Below are positions 1 to 10,632 of a stretch of DNA of 64,000 nt, one piece after another. The notes beneath the pieces were generated by a model. The model made no database searches and was not told the origin of the DNA. It saw only the letters and a list, made by a program, of their open reading frames with translations. Position 1 is the first letter of the stretch. The number at the start of each line of letters is the position of its first letter. The position numbers and the translations under genes were made by a program. The stretch spans positions 930,001 through 994,000 of the forward strand of contig JAACJM010000003.1 of the NCBI GenBank assembly GCA_013368315.1, in the 5' to 3' direction. This DNA is from Tetrapyrgos nigripes. Taxonomy: Eukaryota > Basidiomycota > Agaricomycetes > Agaricales > Campanellaceae.

Positions 1-35
1 CATATCACTCTTTTCAACACCTTTCTGCCTTTCAG

Positions 36-1615
36 CGTTATGGGCCTCCAACCCATTCTCTCCCCTTCCACCGACCTTCTCTACTTCGGCAGAGATCTGC
101 ATCACGTCTCGCACCGTCCTCTTCATCTCGGAGTTGAATCGGTTGGACATGTATCCTGCCTATATTTATCATCATCTAGGCTCGATAGCTGCCGTTCTGT
201 CAGCTTTACACCTAGGTGCCCCGGAGCTGCTATACCTTCCGTTCACCACACTGGTTTCCGAAATTCCTGGGGATTTAATCTGGATCCTGACTGCACATCG
301 CGATCTTCGTGATTCGTCCTCTTTTGCACGTTGGGGAGAATCGTGGAGGCACACAGTGAAGTGCGTTAATTTTTGGATGTACGCTGTCTTCCGGGTTCCA
401 AGCATTCCGGCAATGGCTTACACGTTTTGGGTTGCCATTGAAAAATATCAGTGGACAGGCCAGCGTGCAGTTGTCTTCGTCAGTTGGGTTTCGATCATTT
501 TGGGAAGTTATTCGTTCTGGATCTGGAGGTATCTTAGATCGCAAAGCAGAACGTCGGTGGCACCAGCGGAGGTTACGGTTGTACGTGATACGGCCACGAC
601 TGAGAAGCTGGCAAAAGCCAACGACGTTAACAAGGTGGCAGCCAGCAAAGCATGGACGTACTCTTTTGACCACCCTATTCATGTGCAACTACCCTCCAAT
701 ATCATCTTGACGCTGTATGGCCCTCTCATGGGTCTCGCGCTCTCCTCCTTGACCCTGGTTTCGTTCACCCTTACACATGGACCGTTACAACTTTTGGCTG
801 TTTCCCTTTCTGTAACAGTCATGTTTGCGGTCCTGTTCGCCCGAATCCTCTGTCTGGTATACGAAGACACGATTCCTGTTTTCCTCCGTGATCCCATTCG
901 GGTGTTTTTGCGACCTGGATTTTGGCTTCACGGAGGAGTTTTTGGTGCAGCGTTGGGCTTGTCACTGTGCTCATATGTGCTCAAATTGGTCGATATTCGC
1001 CAAGTTGTACCAGCTCTGTGTATCGGCTTTCCATTATACGAATCCATATCCAGGTTGGGATGTCACACATACGGGTGTTGCTACGGACGAATCGTACGTC
1101 CAGGGGAGACTTCCTCGTCAAGTCTACTCAAAATCTTCTCGCCAGTCACATATGTGACCTATTCTGCCGCGGCCGTCAGGCATCAACCCAATCTGCGCGG
1201 CAAGCCACTCTACCCTATCCAGAAAATTTCTTCTTGCCTTTTTTTCGCACAATTTGTCGCAATCCTACTGCTTCTGGCTGTAGGACGACTGGATAAGGGC
1301 ACGGCGGGAGGTATTTCGCTTACGATACATGCTATCATCCGTCTATGGACAGAGTTTTACCGGAATGATTTCCGCGGAGAAATTTGGGGCATTGTTCCTT
1401 TGACAGCGACCGGACAGATAGCTCTTCTTCAATGTTTCGTTGGGCTGTTTATGAGTTTGGTCTGGCGGGCGGAAACGGTCAGCATTGGGTCAATGGACAT
1501 TTGCAATATCTTAACAGACACTTCAGCTGTTATCTGTTTGGTTTTCATCTTCGGTTTGGGAACAGCGGTCTATGGGTTACACAAAGGCGGCATTGGGAAA
1601 GGGATCGTAGGCTGA
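36..1615 (+). CDS. Multi-pass membrane protein with an LGT (prolipoprotein diacylglyceryl transferase)-like motif, 5' partial
   Basis: The reading frame is open from the window start. A pyrimidine-rich stretch ending in CAG at 35 looks like a 3' splice site, so this is probably the last exon and the true start lies upstream; the first in-frame ATG is at 149. About 500 residues are visible with roughly nine or ten hydrophobic segments. The N-terminal part (RLDMYPAYIYHHLGSI) resembles TLC/CLN8-type membrane domains. Around codon 310 the segment ISRLGCHTYGCCYGR matches the core of the bacterial LGT family (G-R-hG-C-F-x-x-G-C-C-Y-G). LGT in bacteria moves diacylglyceryl from phosphatidylglycerol to lipoprotein cysteines. 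Fungi have no bacterial lipoproteins, so the substrate here is unknown. I infer a membrane lipid-modifying enzyme and am confident only of the motif and the membrane topology class. Confidence 0.6.
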
Positions 1616-2572
1616 CTCTCGAGAACGTCAGAACGCCACCGGGCCTAGATATACACATAACCAGACTGTACTCCAGATCGCTCTCGTAATAGTGTACTTT
1701 ACTCAAGATAATACTGTGGAATGAGATCTTCAGAAAGCGTGAAATTGCGTGTAAATGCCATTGCCATGGCTCAAACGCCGTGGGTAAAAATTGACGAGTC
1801 GTTTTTTCGTCCACCCACAACACTAAGTAACTTTTCACTTTTGGGGTCATGACTCTCATCTTGCTTCTTTGACGCTTGGACCATTACCATCCCGGGCCTC
1901 TTTTTCAGCAGTGTCGACAGCGACAACTGACATCCTCCCATCCCTTCATGTTTCCATGATTTATGCTTGACTCTGTCGACGTCACAAGTCACCTTCACCG
2001 CCCTGCCCCCCCACAATGTACGCATACAGAATGCCAAAAGCACGAAAAAAAATTCTACATGCAGGCTAGATTAAAGGCGTCAGCGGACAGAGGGTTTAAG
2101 CAGAAGTGCGTACAGAGATGCCGTGCAGTAGTTCTTGGCCATACAAACCAATCAGACATATATATGTGCTTCAATTATGACCACGGAGTCGTAGTCGTCA
2201 TGCACGCTAGGATAGACCGAGGCCATGCAAGACTGGCATTGTCATGGGCAATGTCATGCAGTCATTCCGGTCATCCTACTTCAGCCCAAACTCATTCCTT
2301 TGGCGTTGTCGTTCTTTTGAGACAGGTTAGCCGTCGATGTGCGGTCTCGTCGACATTGGACATGACCAGCATGACGATCTGGATTCGTTTTGCCAGTTCA
2401 GAAGCATGTCTCGTGGGCGGTGGCTCGCTGGACCAGTCAGGGTCATTGTACCTTAGCATTCAAACACTATTACTATTACAAGAGTACAGACAGCAAATGG
2501 ATAGTACTGTTATCACTAGTAGCAGCAAGATAAATCCAAAACAAATCAATAAATCATTACACCCTCTACTGG
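1616..2572. other. Intergenic region
   Basis: No supported gene. A 244-codon plus-strand open frame at 1963-2697 has no recognisable domain and overlaps the 3' end of the neighbouring minus-strand gene. The two flanking genes converge here, so the stretch should hold both 3' UTRs. Confidence 0.5.
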
Positions 2573-5042
2573 TCATCCCCTCAAAGATCTTACACTTCTC
2601 CTGGGTCTTACCGACGACGACGTGCTCTGTTGCAACTGCTGTTGCTTCATCTCCGCTTTCGCCAACCTTTTCTCATGCATGGCCCGCATACGCATGATAT
2701 CGAAAACCCAGTCCGTTTCTCTAGCAAGCTCCAAACCTCGCTCATGAAGCGCGTTCTCTTCCTCGTCAGAAAGCAGTTCGATCGAAGTCCGTTTGCCGTT
2801 CCGCCATAATAGGAGTTGGATAACAGTTTCTGGTAGAAGGACATCTGTGCAGTACTGATGTAGACTGTCAGATGGAGTCATAGACTGAGGTAATGAAAGA
2901 CGTACTCCAAGTTTTTCCAAGGTTGACAAAGCTTCATATGCTGGACAGCCTGTCTGTCCAGGAGCCCGCTCTTGATCTCCTGTTGGCATGGAGTGGCCGG
3001 TTTCCACTGGCTCGGTCTTTTCATCGATCTCAGGCTGCAAAGAATGACAGCTCGCAAAAGTTGATTCGTCAATTCGACGAGAACAATTTACCTCTGGGGT
3101 GACAGCGAATGAAGAGGGAGGCATAGGTGCTGGAGAAGACGGTAATTCTGTCGGTACTGGCGAATTGCGATTCGGACTAGATTCAACCTGCGCAGCAGTC
3201 ATCAGCTTTAGTCAGTCAAGAGCGGGACATTGACAAAGTAGATCTACCTCGTTCGGGGTGATATCCACGTTAGGGACGTTCTTAGCATCGTCTTCACAAG
3301 TCTCATCTTTCAGTGGCGATTTCGCCACGTCTTCGTTCTTCTTCTGATCCAGATCCCGCAAACACCACTCTTTGATATATTTCCCAATGGCTGACACGTC
3401 CCTTGGATCCATTCTACCTCGGAGACCCGCCTCATTGGACAAACTCTTCCTAGCAGGACCACCTTTCATAAATCTGCCATGCCTAGACCTCGCCGGTTCA
3501 TATCCTTCGTTGAGAATAGCTTGCAGGACGGGTTTCGTGTAACAAAACTGTTCGTGAATGGTCAAGCCAGTAAATCCAGTGTCAGAAGGGAGAGAATCGA
3601 GTGGTTTGGGGACAGGGCTTCTGTGCCGGGTGGTAGATTTAGACTGGACGCTACGATCTTCTTGGTCTGAGTCTTCGTCGTCTGGGTTTTCAACGAAGTC
3701 GCTCCGAAATTTGCCAATCTATGCAGTAAGGTCTTCATTAGTTGAAAGCTCAAGAGATGAGAATAATAGCACGCACCCGACATGTCGCAAACTCATCCTG
3801 ATGATCTGCGTAAAACCAGTCTCGAGGCACATCTTGCTCTGTTCCATCTAAGAACATCACCTTGTACCTCCCTTCCTTCACTTTCGTCTTCCCTCTTTTC
3901 CTCTCTATCACTGTATACTCCTGGATCCGAGCTGGCCAGAATGTCTGTACCAGGCGAGATTCAGAGTCTTTACACAAGACTCCTTCTCCAGGAATGTTGA
4001 GACGATCATCCACTGGAGGTGGACTTTCTGCTCTTTCCGGTTCGTCTTGATCCGCATCCTCGCCGTCATCAATGTCCGAGACATTATCAGGAAAAGGCTT
4101 CCTGGAAGCCTTTCCTTTGCCTTTGTGTTTTGGAGATGATACGCTTCGAGGAGTAATGGAAGATGCAAGCAGGCTGCCTGCACTAAACGCAAGCTCGATT
4201 GGGGGAAGACCATCATAGTCTTCCTCTTGTTTTTGGCTTATCGCCATTGAGACTGCCTCCCGCCATCGTTTCTTAATGTCATCACCGTGTTTGCGTTTCT
4301 TGCGAGGTGACTGTGGGGCTGTTTCGGGATAATGGAAGTTGGGTTCCTCAAAACGTGGTTTTCCATTATAGTTAAGGAACGAAAGGATATTGTCGGCACA
4401 TGGGCTCTTGATGTCAACAGATGTGCTGTTGGATGAAGATAAGCTTCCGTAAACGTTGGCTTCGATCTGCTTAATAGTTGTAGTCGCAACCTGCAGAAGG
4501 TCAAGATGAGCAGGAACACACGACTAATGAGCAATTAGACGCACCTTGGCAGGCCACCATATGAATTCGCCCTTCTTGCTACTGCTATTCTTGGGATCAA
4601 AAGCGCGTCCTTTAAGCGATATCAGAACCCAGACATAATCCCCTAACTGGTCCAAATCCCATGGTTTCTCCCTGTTCGTGAAGGACAGTCCACTCGTAGA
4701 ACCATTGATCGAGGACAAAGACCTCATGTTCTTCGTTGAAGATGGAGAGGGCGGCAGAGATGATAAAGGAGATAAAGTGAGGTCGTCTTCATCGTTTGAG
4801 GTCGAAGAATCCAGTGCGCGTTTGCATGGAGTGACTAAGCGAGAGTCCACGAGTGCACGGCCAGCTCGAGGCGAGTGCCCACTGGAAGGCTTATTCCTGC
4901 CTCCATATTTGATTGGTGAGGAACCCTTCTTCCGCAAGGTCTCGCCGAACATCATCTCCTCGTCAGACGAGTGCTTCCCTGAACCGCTATTGAGCTCCAC
5001 TGCAGATGCAGGAGAGCGGTCCGCGACGCGTCGAGGAGGCAT
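2573..5042 (-). CDS. PWWP/Tudor-like domain protein, four exons, 765 aa
   Basis: Exons are 5042-4545, 4490-3777, 3718-3248 and 3187-2573. All four are whole codons in length, and all introns are GT..AG (55-60 bp). The N-terminal 120 residues are disordered and Ser/Pro rich. Then a PWWP-like start (LGDYVWVLI ... FIWWPAKV, residues about 135-166) runs across the first intron. Near residue 370 a second Tudor/PWWP-like beta-barrel segment follows (QTFWPARIQEY ... YKVMFLDGTEQDVPRDWFY). A helical region lies at about 440-530, and a basic Arg/Gln-rich tail closes the protein. PWWP modules bind methylated histone tails and DNA, so a nuclear chromatin role is inferred. I could not name an orthologue. 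There are several KRKR-type basic patches. The start at 5042 is the first ATG of the long frame. Confidence 0.75.
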
Positions 5043-6983
5043 TTCTCGACGATACGTTGGGAATCAAGTTTCTTGCGTCGACCAGTAATCGGGATCAAAC
5101 CACACGTATACGAAGCCTACGCGACTGTCGGAGCAGAAAAGAACAAAGTTTCCACGATGGAAGAAATCTGACCAATGGTAGTGAAGTTAGTGACGTTTAC
5201 AGACGGTATAGTTGGGAAAAGCAACCTTGAGAGAAAAGTGAAGGGCGGAGAAGGAGGATGGGGAAAGAGAGGCAGTTCGTCACAGTCACGACCTCGCTAG
5301 TTTCTTACCACCATGATCGATACCCCGCCGCATGTCAATCAACGTCCGCAACGCGTCTGATCCACGCGTAAAATATCTCGTTCTATTCTCTGTCAAGTGG
5401 AGAACAAACTTGGCGTTGTTGACGCGTCTCTCGTATCGTGTACTAGTACTTATATCCGGCAGTCGTACAACAAACTTTGTGCTTCCGCCGCTAAGGAGTA
5501 GTACCAACGCATTGCCCTAGACAAAACGCATCTCGACTTACTCTCTGTGCCAGCCTGCCTGGTCTGTTGATGTGACCTGAATGGCAAGATCCTCCAGGCC
5601 AACTCTAGGCCTTTCCCGCAAAGCAGCCTTGAAGCAGCCTTCGGGGAGTATTCCGAACTTCCGAAAAGAACTGGATGCTGAACAGATATCTCCGTCTCAA
5701 CACCATCCTTCAATGGTTTCCAAATGCTACCCAGCTAGTACCGGCTGACACGAAACTGTTCAACATTTAAATTTGTACCAAAGTCTCCGAGTGGAACTAG
5801 AGAATACAAACGGAGAGCTGGGAAAGCTAGGCCTACATAGTTCCGTTGTTCTGTGCCTCGACATTTATCCTAAGTACAACGGTATTCGTCATTTGAATGC
5901 GCTAGACTATATTTTTGCTATTATCATTGCCCTTCTTGGATAAAGGGCTTCAGCCATAGCGGTTTAGTACTCCTGATCAGTCATTGTCGTCACTAATCCT
6001 GTCTTTCCCCAAGGTCTGGGCGCTGCACGACGATCATTACACACGCTCACATCGTACACATGGGTTGACCAACTGTAGCTTCTATTCCCTATCCAACGTC
6101 GACCTTCGGTACGACATGTACAACGGAATCTAACGACTAAAAATAATAATACGTGAGTTCACATGCATGGGCCATGATGTTACAAGTACAGATACAAAGT
6201 GACTATTACTAGAGCCTTTTGATAGGACGAGATGAGTACAGAGACAAATATACGAGGGAAGAGCAAGACCGCGTTCGGTGTATCATAGAAGCACGGACAA
6301 AACCAAAAAAAGAGCAGAACAAGGGCTGGCAGGCGTACAGCTAATTAATCTCCGGTAGACCAGTCAGGACTGAGTAGGGGAAGCAAGAATCATTGTCTAT
6401 ATAACAGTCAGTAAGATATTCCACATATCATGGAAGCGTCAAAAAAGGGGCGTAAAGTTCAAGAGACGATGGGAAAAGGAACGCAGGACGAGCTCTGCAA
6501 ATGACGAAGACATAATGCAAAAAGAAAGGAAATGAACGAGAGAAAGATCAAAGAATGTTAAGGAGTGTGGGCTGTCAGTGCTGATGCTGACATACAGCGG
6601 GTATCAGAACGTATTCGAAGGCATCCTCATAAAAGATGCTAGATCTATGAGCACCCTATGACACCACTGCGCAGTGCAGTGCACACTTCATGAAGCAAGG
6701 CATCGATAAAATCTGGATAAAAAATCGCAGTCGTTGTCGAATAAAGTAGATGTGAACTGGGCTGGCGAGATACACCGCAGCCAGCCGCATTTTCATTGGG
6801 GAACTGGGGTCGAGTCCAGAGGTTAAACCGATCCAAAGCAAATCACACGGCCCTGGACTGAACGACCACTTCCTCCACTGGACATGTTGTTGAATTACAA
6901 CACGCCAAGCAACCGCGGGTCACCGACCTCGAGGCTTTTTGAATTGGTCCGACAAGGTACTCGTCCTGAGATTTACGAAAATA
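5043..6983. other. Intergenic region, no gene seen
   Basis: This holds the 5' flank of the PWWP gene and the 3' flank of the next minus-strand gene. Short open frames of 60-87 codons have no domain and no consistent codon pattern. No tRNA-like A/B boxes or repeats were noticed. Confidence 0.5.
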
Positions 6984-8797
6984 TCAATGGCCTGCCCGAC
7001 CTGACGAATGTGTACCGATAGAGTGTCGACGTTGCAGACGACCACCATCTATGGACCCTTTTGCAGATCCATTTGAAGAGAGACGTCCAGCAAGACCAAA
7101 GCCACCGAGTACTCGTTTGAAGAACGATTTCTTGAGACTGCCAGTTGGCGAGACAGGTGACATAGGGGATTTGGTTGCGGATGTGGCGGTTTGGAATGAT
7201 GAAGGTTGCTACATGACACAAGGAAAATCATCAGCACGTTCCACAAAAAAAAAACATGAGAAATACAACGGGACACGCAACGAAATGTAAAAAGAAAAAA
7301 AGAAAAAAGACTCACTAAAACGTGTATTTTCTGTCTCCCGTTGGGCAACACATAATACGTGCTACCTGAGCCTGCACTCTCCGCTGGCGACGGAGGACGT
7401 GCATACCGTGAATGCGAACGTGAATGTGAATACTTGTGTCCGTGAGGCACGGGGCCTGGCATCGGCATATCCTGTTCCAAAGGCAGAGACCTCGACCTAT
7501 CACGTCCTGAGCGCGTCCTAGTCGAACTCTTTCCCCAGCTTGACGAACTCTTTTCGCTTCTCTCCACCTTAGGGGAATGCCGGCTACTGTTGCTCTTACT
7601 CCGAGTCCGACCGCTATGCGTACGCGTGCGTTCCCGCTCGCCTACCCAATTGTCCCTGTCAACACTTCTATCTCGGTCCCTGTCTCTGGCCCGTTCTCTA
7701 TCTCTGTCCCGCTCTCTTTCGCGTTCCCTGTCCCTGTCCATATCACCTTCCCGCGTCCGAGGTCTCATCTCCTCAGGTATCGGCATCCGTCCATGGTACA
7801 AAGGCATTGGTGGCGGTTGTGGCGGTGGACCAGCGTGAGGATGCCGTGGCTGAGTGGGGGGCACAGAGTGACTATACATCATTCCATTCGGTCCAACATT
7901 CGGTGGATGCGAAAATATCATCGGAGGTTGATAATTAGACGTTGTCCGATTATGCGAAGGTGCATATACGATCGACGGTGGAGAATGTTTAAAATGGCTG
8001 CGCGAAGGTGGGGTGTAATCTGGTCTGACCCCATTTGGAGGATATGGCTGGGTTTGGTGATGCCAGGGAATTGGTTGCGTCTGAGCCAGACCAGGTGTGG
8101 GCATCATCGGGGGTGTGTGTTGTAGCTGGACTGGAGAAGAATTTGAATGATGATGATGTGAATGAGAGTGGTGTGAAGAGTAAGGACCCTGAGGAGAGAT
8201 CGGCATGGGGTCATGATCCTGTGATGCCGGTGAGAAGGTATCTCGAGGTAATGACCGTGAGCGATTCTGTTGAGAGGAATAATGAGTCGGGGCTCGAGGG
8301 ACTCGATCACTGCCCGACTGCGTCTGGCTAGGACTCTCTGAAGGCAAAATGCGAATCTCCTCTGGCGAGTGAGATCTCAACTTTTCCCTTTCATTAAGAT
8401 CAGGGTAGCGAAACGATCGGCCCGATGGATTAGAACCTGAGCGTGAACGGTGTTGCGGTGATGACGGATCTATGGGTGACCTAGACTTTGAGCTCGAAGA
8501 GTGCGAGTGCGAATGCTTTGAACCCAGGGCTCCTGCCGACGGGTTGACCTTTGGCAGTCGAGGGATGGGTATCTCTCGGCCGTCGGGGTACTTGAGCATC
8601 AACGCAGGGGGGATAGAATGGGAACTTTCCACCTCTGAAGGTGGAGATGAAAGAACGTCGAGATCTGAGAGTTCTGAGGGAGGTACATTAGGGGAACTGA
8701 AAACCGCGTCAGTGTTTGCGTGTACCCAATGTCTGACCCGGTCCCGCGAGTTGAAGTACTGCTGTATGTCCGAAGGTGTAATGATTGACTCTGTCAT
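6984..8797 (-). CDS. Low-complexity Ser/His/Arg-rich protein, two exons, about 568 aa
   Basis: Exon 1 is 8797-7316 and exon 2 is 7208-6984, separated by a 107-bp GT..AG intron; the junction is in phase. The first about 45 residues look folded (SDIQQYFNSRDRVRHWVHAN). The body is disordered: SHSHSSSS tracts, a His run (SHHHHSN), proline-rich stretches, and an Arg/Asp alternating block (DRDRERERERDRDRE, about residues 350-385). It has a conserved-looking C-terminal part (YYVLPNGRQKIHV, then TGSLKKSFFKRVLGGFGLAG). RD/RE repeats are common in RNA-processing factors, but no RRM or zinc finger is visible, so no function is assigned. The short C-terminal exon was chosen because its frame gives a coherent basic/hydrophobic sequence, unlike the read-through of the intron. 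Confidence 0.7.
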
Positions 8798-9494
8798 GGG
8801 CCCAAGGAGATTTGACCAAGCGGACGAAACAAAGGAAAGCAGTAAGGGCCGGAAGATGAAAGAGGAAGAGCGGACGTAGAAATGACAGCCAATGGCTTTA
8901 TAGTCCGAAGGAGGGAAGCCTCGGCTCGTTACGAGAACGGAGCGAGCTTCTCCACGGACTATCTGTCTAATCTGTTGGGCTATTGAGAGTCCAAGTCACG
9001 ATACGCATTATCATAGAATCAGAACGTGTTCACCTCGAGGCAGCCAATGAGGCCGAAGTTCCAGGACCGATACGCTGACCAGACATCTTTCACTAGGCTA
9101 TCCATATCCCGCATCGAAACTAAACCGGATGACGAAGAGTGACAGAGAGAGGTTGCTCTGAAAGAGTTTGTGAAAACGTAGACGCTGGTGAAGCCGCATG
9201 CACAATTGTCGATTTGCTCAAAAGTTGATGTTCTCAGTCTAGATTCTAGTCACTCTAGTCTTGGATACCGCAGACGGTGACACTGACAGAATTCTTGTGG
9301 CAAGTGAAACTAAGGGTATAGAAGAGGAAAGGGGTCATATGAATAACATGAGGTCGGGTAAGTTCCTTAGATGAAGTGGCTTCAATCCCACCGTGTATTG
9401 GCTACAGAATCAATCAGACAGTGGGGTACCGATATGCTTCTACATCATGAGTGTTTTCTGCTCAATCACAATGACTCAGATTCCAACCAACTCC
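8798..9494. other. Intergenic region
   Basis: This is the 5' flank of the low-complexity protein gene and the 3' flank of the GPI-protein gene. No open frame, repeat or RNA gene could be supported. Confidence 0.5.
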
Positions 9495-10262
9495 TCACAG
9501 TGCTGCGATGATCACACCAACCAATCCTGTCAACAGCACAGTATATGACGCAAAACCACGTATGGAGGAGGCAGAATTGCTTCCAGTGCCAGTGTCAGTG
9601 CCAGTTGAAGAAGGCCCCGAACCACTTTGACTTTCATTCTGCGAAGGTGACCCGCTAGTTGGAGAAGACGCTGAACCACTTTGACTATTCTGCGCAGGTG
9701 ACCCGCTAGTTGGAGAAGACGCAGAATCTCCATTCTGCGATTCCGAAGGTGCAGCAGGGATGCCAGTCGTAACGGCTTGCACAACGAATTTTGAGGCGGC
9801 TTCAGTCGTAGTGATGGTTGTACCATCGGCAGCTGCGGTGCAGATAGCTTGGTCTCCAGCGAAGGTGCATGATGCTCCCACAGTCAAGGAGAGGTCGGTA
9901 AATACGTAGTTCAATGACGCTCCCTGTGAACCTTCGACTAGCGTAGCTGTGGGTTTTTCTTTCAGCATGAAGTCATGAAAGACGTAGAAGAGTACGCACC
10001 TGTCCCAACGAGCCCTATATCTTCGTCCGAGTTCGTCAATGAACCTGGCGAGAGCTCCCAGGTAGTTTGGCCTTGACTGTCTACACCAATAGCGACGGCA
10101 CTAAGGGGCTGGGGATCGAACCCAGGGACATAGAGAGAGACTTGGGCAAAGGCGGCTACAATGACAATGAATCGGAGCTAAGAACACAATCTACTGCTTC
10201 GCAGATCTGAACTTACTTTGAAGACCAGCCACGACTCCCAGAAAAGTCACGAAACGATGCAT
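9495..10262 (-). CDS. GPI-anchored secreted protein, three exons, 221 aa
   Basis: Exons are 10262-10217, 10155-10000 and 9958-9495; total length is 222 codons including stop and all junction phases agree. The N-terminus MHRFVTFLGVVAGLQTAFA is a signal peptide with likely cleavage before Gln. Residues about 20-140 form a small extracellular domain with a Cys pair (GASCTFAGDQAICTA). Then follows a Ser/Gly/Thr tail in which SASSPTSGSP plus an Asn/Gln/Ser stretch occurs twice in tandem. The C-terminus is a hydrophobic segment (YTVLLTGLVGVIIAAL), typical of a GPI attachment signal. This arrangement is common in basidiomycete cell-wall proteins. I infer location at the plasma membrane or wall and no enzymatic activity. 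It is transcribed divergently from the ferric-reductase-type gene. Confidence 0.8.
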
Positions 10263-10632
10263 CTCAGAACGTATTAAAGAGTGAGGTTTCGGAATTCAAA
10301 AGAGAGTGGTCGGGCAAGTCGAGGGGGAAAAAAGAGAAGTTTTGATATGCGATTAAAAGGGCCTAGGTTTTTATACTGGGACCTCGATCTTGTCGCCATG
10401 CGTATATCTTGATGCCAGATGGGCGTGTCGGACTGTCCGTTGTGTATGTGCTGTCCCTGGGCCCTGATCACCTTTAGCCGATAAATCAGCAAGTTGATGA
10501 CTACAGGCGAAGTAGCCCGCTTGCTTGAGGAAGGGTTAATGGGCTGCGCCGCGTAGGTTTATGCACATCAAGGCAAGGATCTGAAAACAAGAACGAGATT
10601 ATGACTAGCACTACGAGCGGTGTGGATAAAGA

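Noticed and set aside
1963..2697. 244-codon plus-strand open frame
   Set aside because: No domain, odd composition, and it overlaps the end of the well-supported minus-strand PWWP gene.
2841..2883. Possible 41-bp intron (GTACGT..GACAG) in the last exon of the PWWP gene
   Set aside because: Removing it would shift the frame and destroy the long helical C-terminal part, while leaving it in keeps one open frame.
7577..8125. 182-codon plus-strand open frame
   Set aside because: Antisense of the Arg/Asp-repeat region of the low-complexity protein gene on the minus strand.
10095..10130. tRNA-like B box (GGGTTCGATCCCCAG on the minus strand)
   Set aside because: It lies inside exon 2 of the GPI-protein gene and encodes PGFDPQP in frame; no A box or acceptor stem pairs around it.
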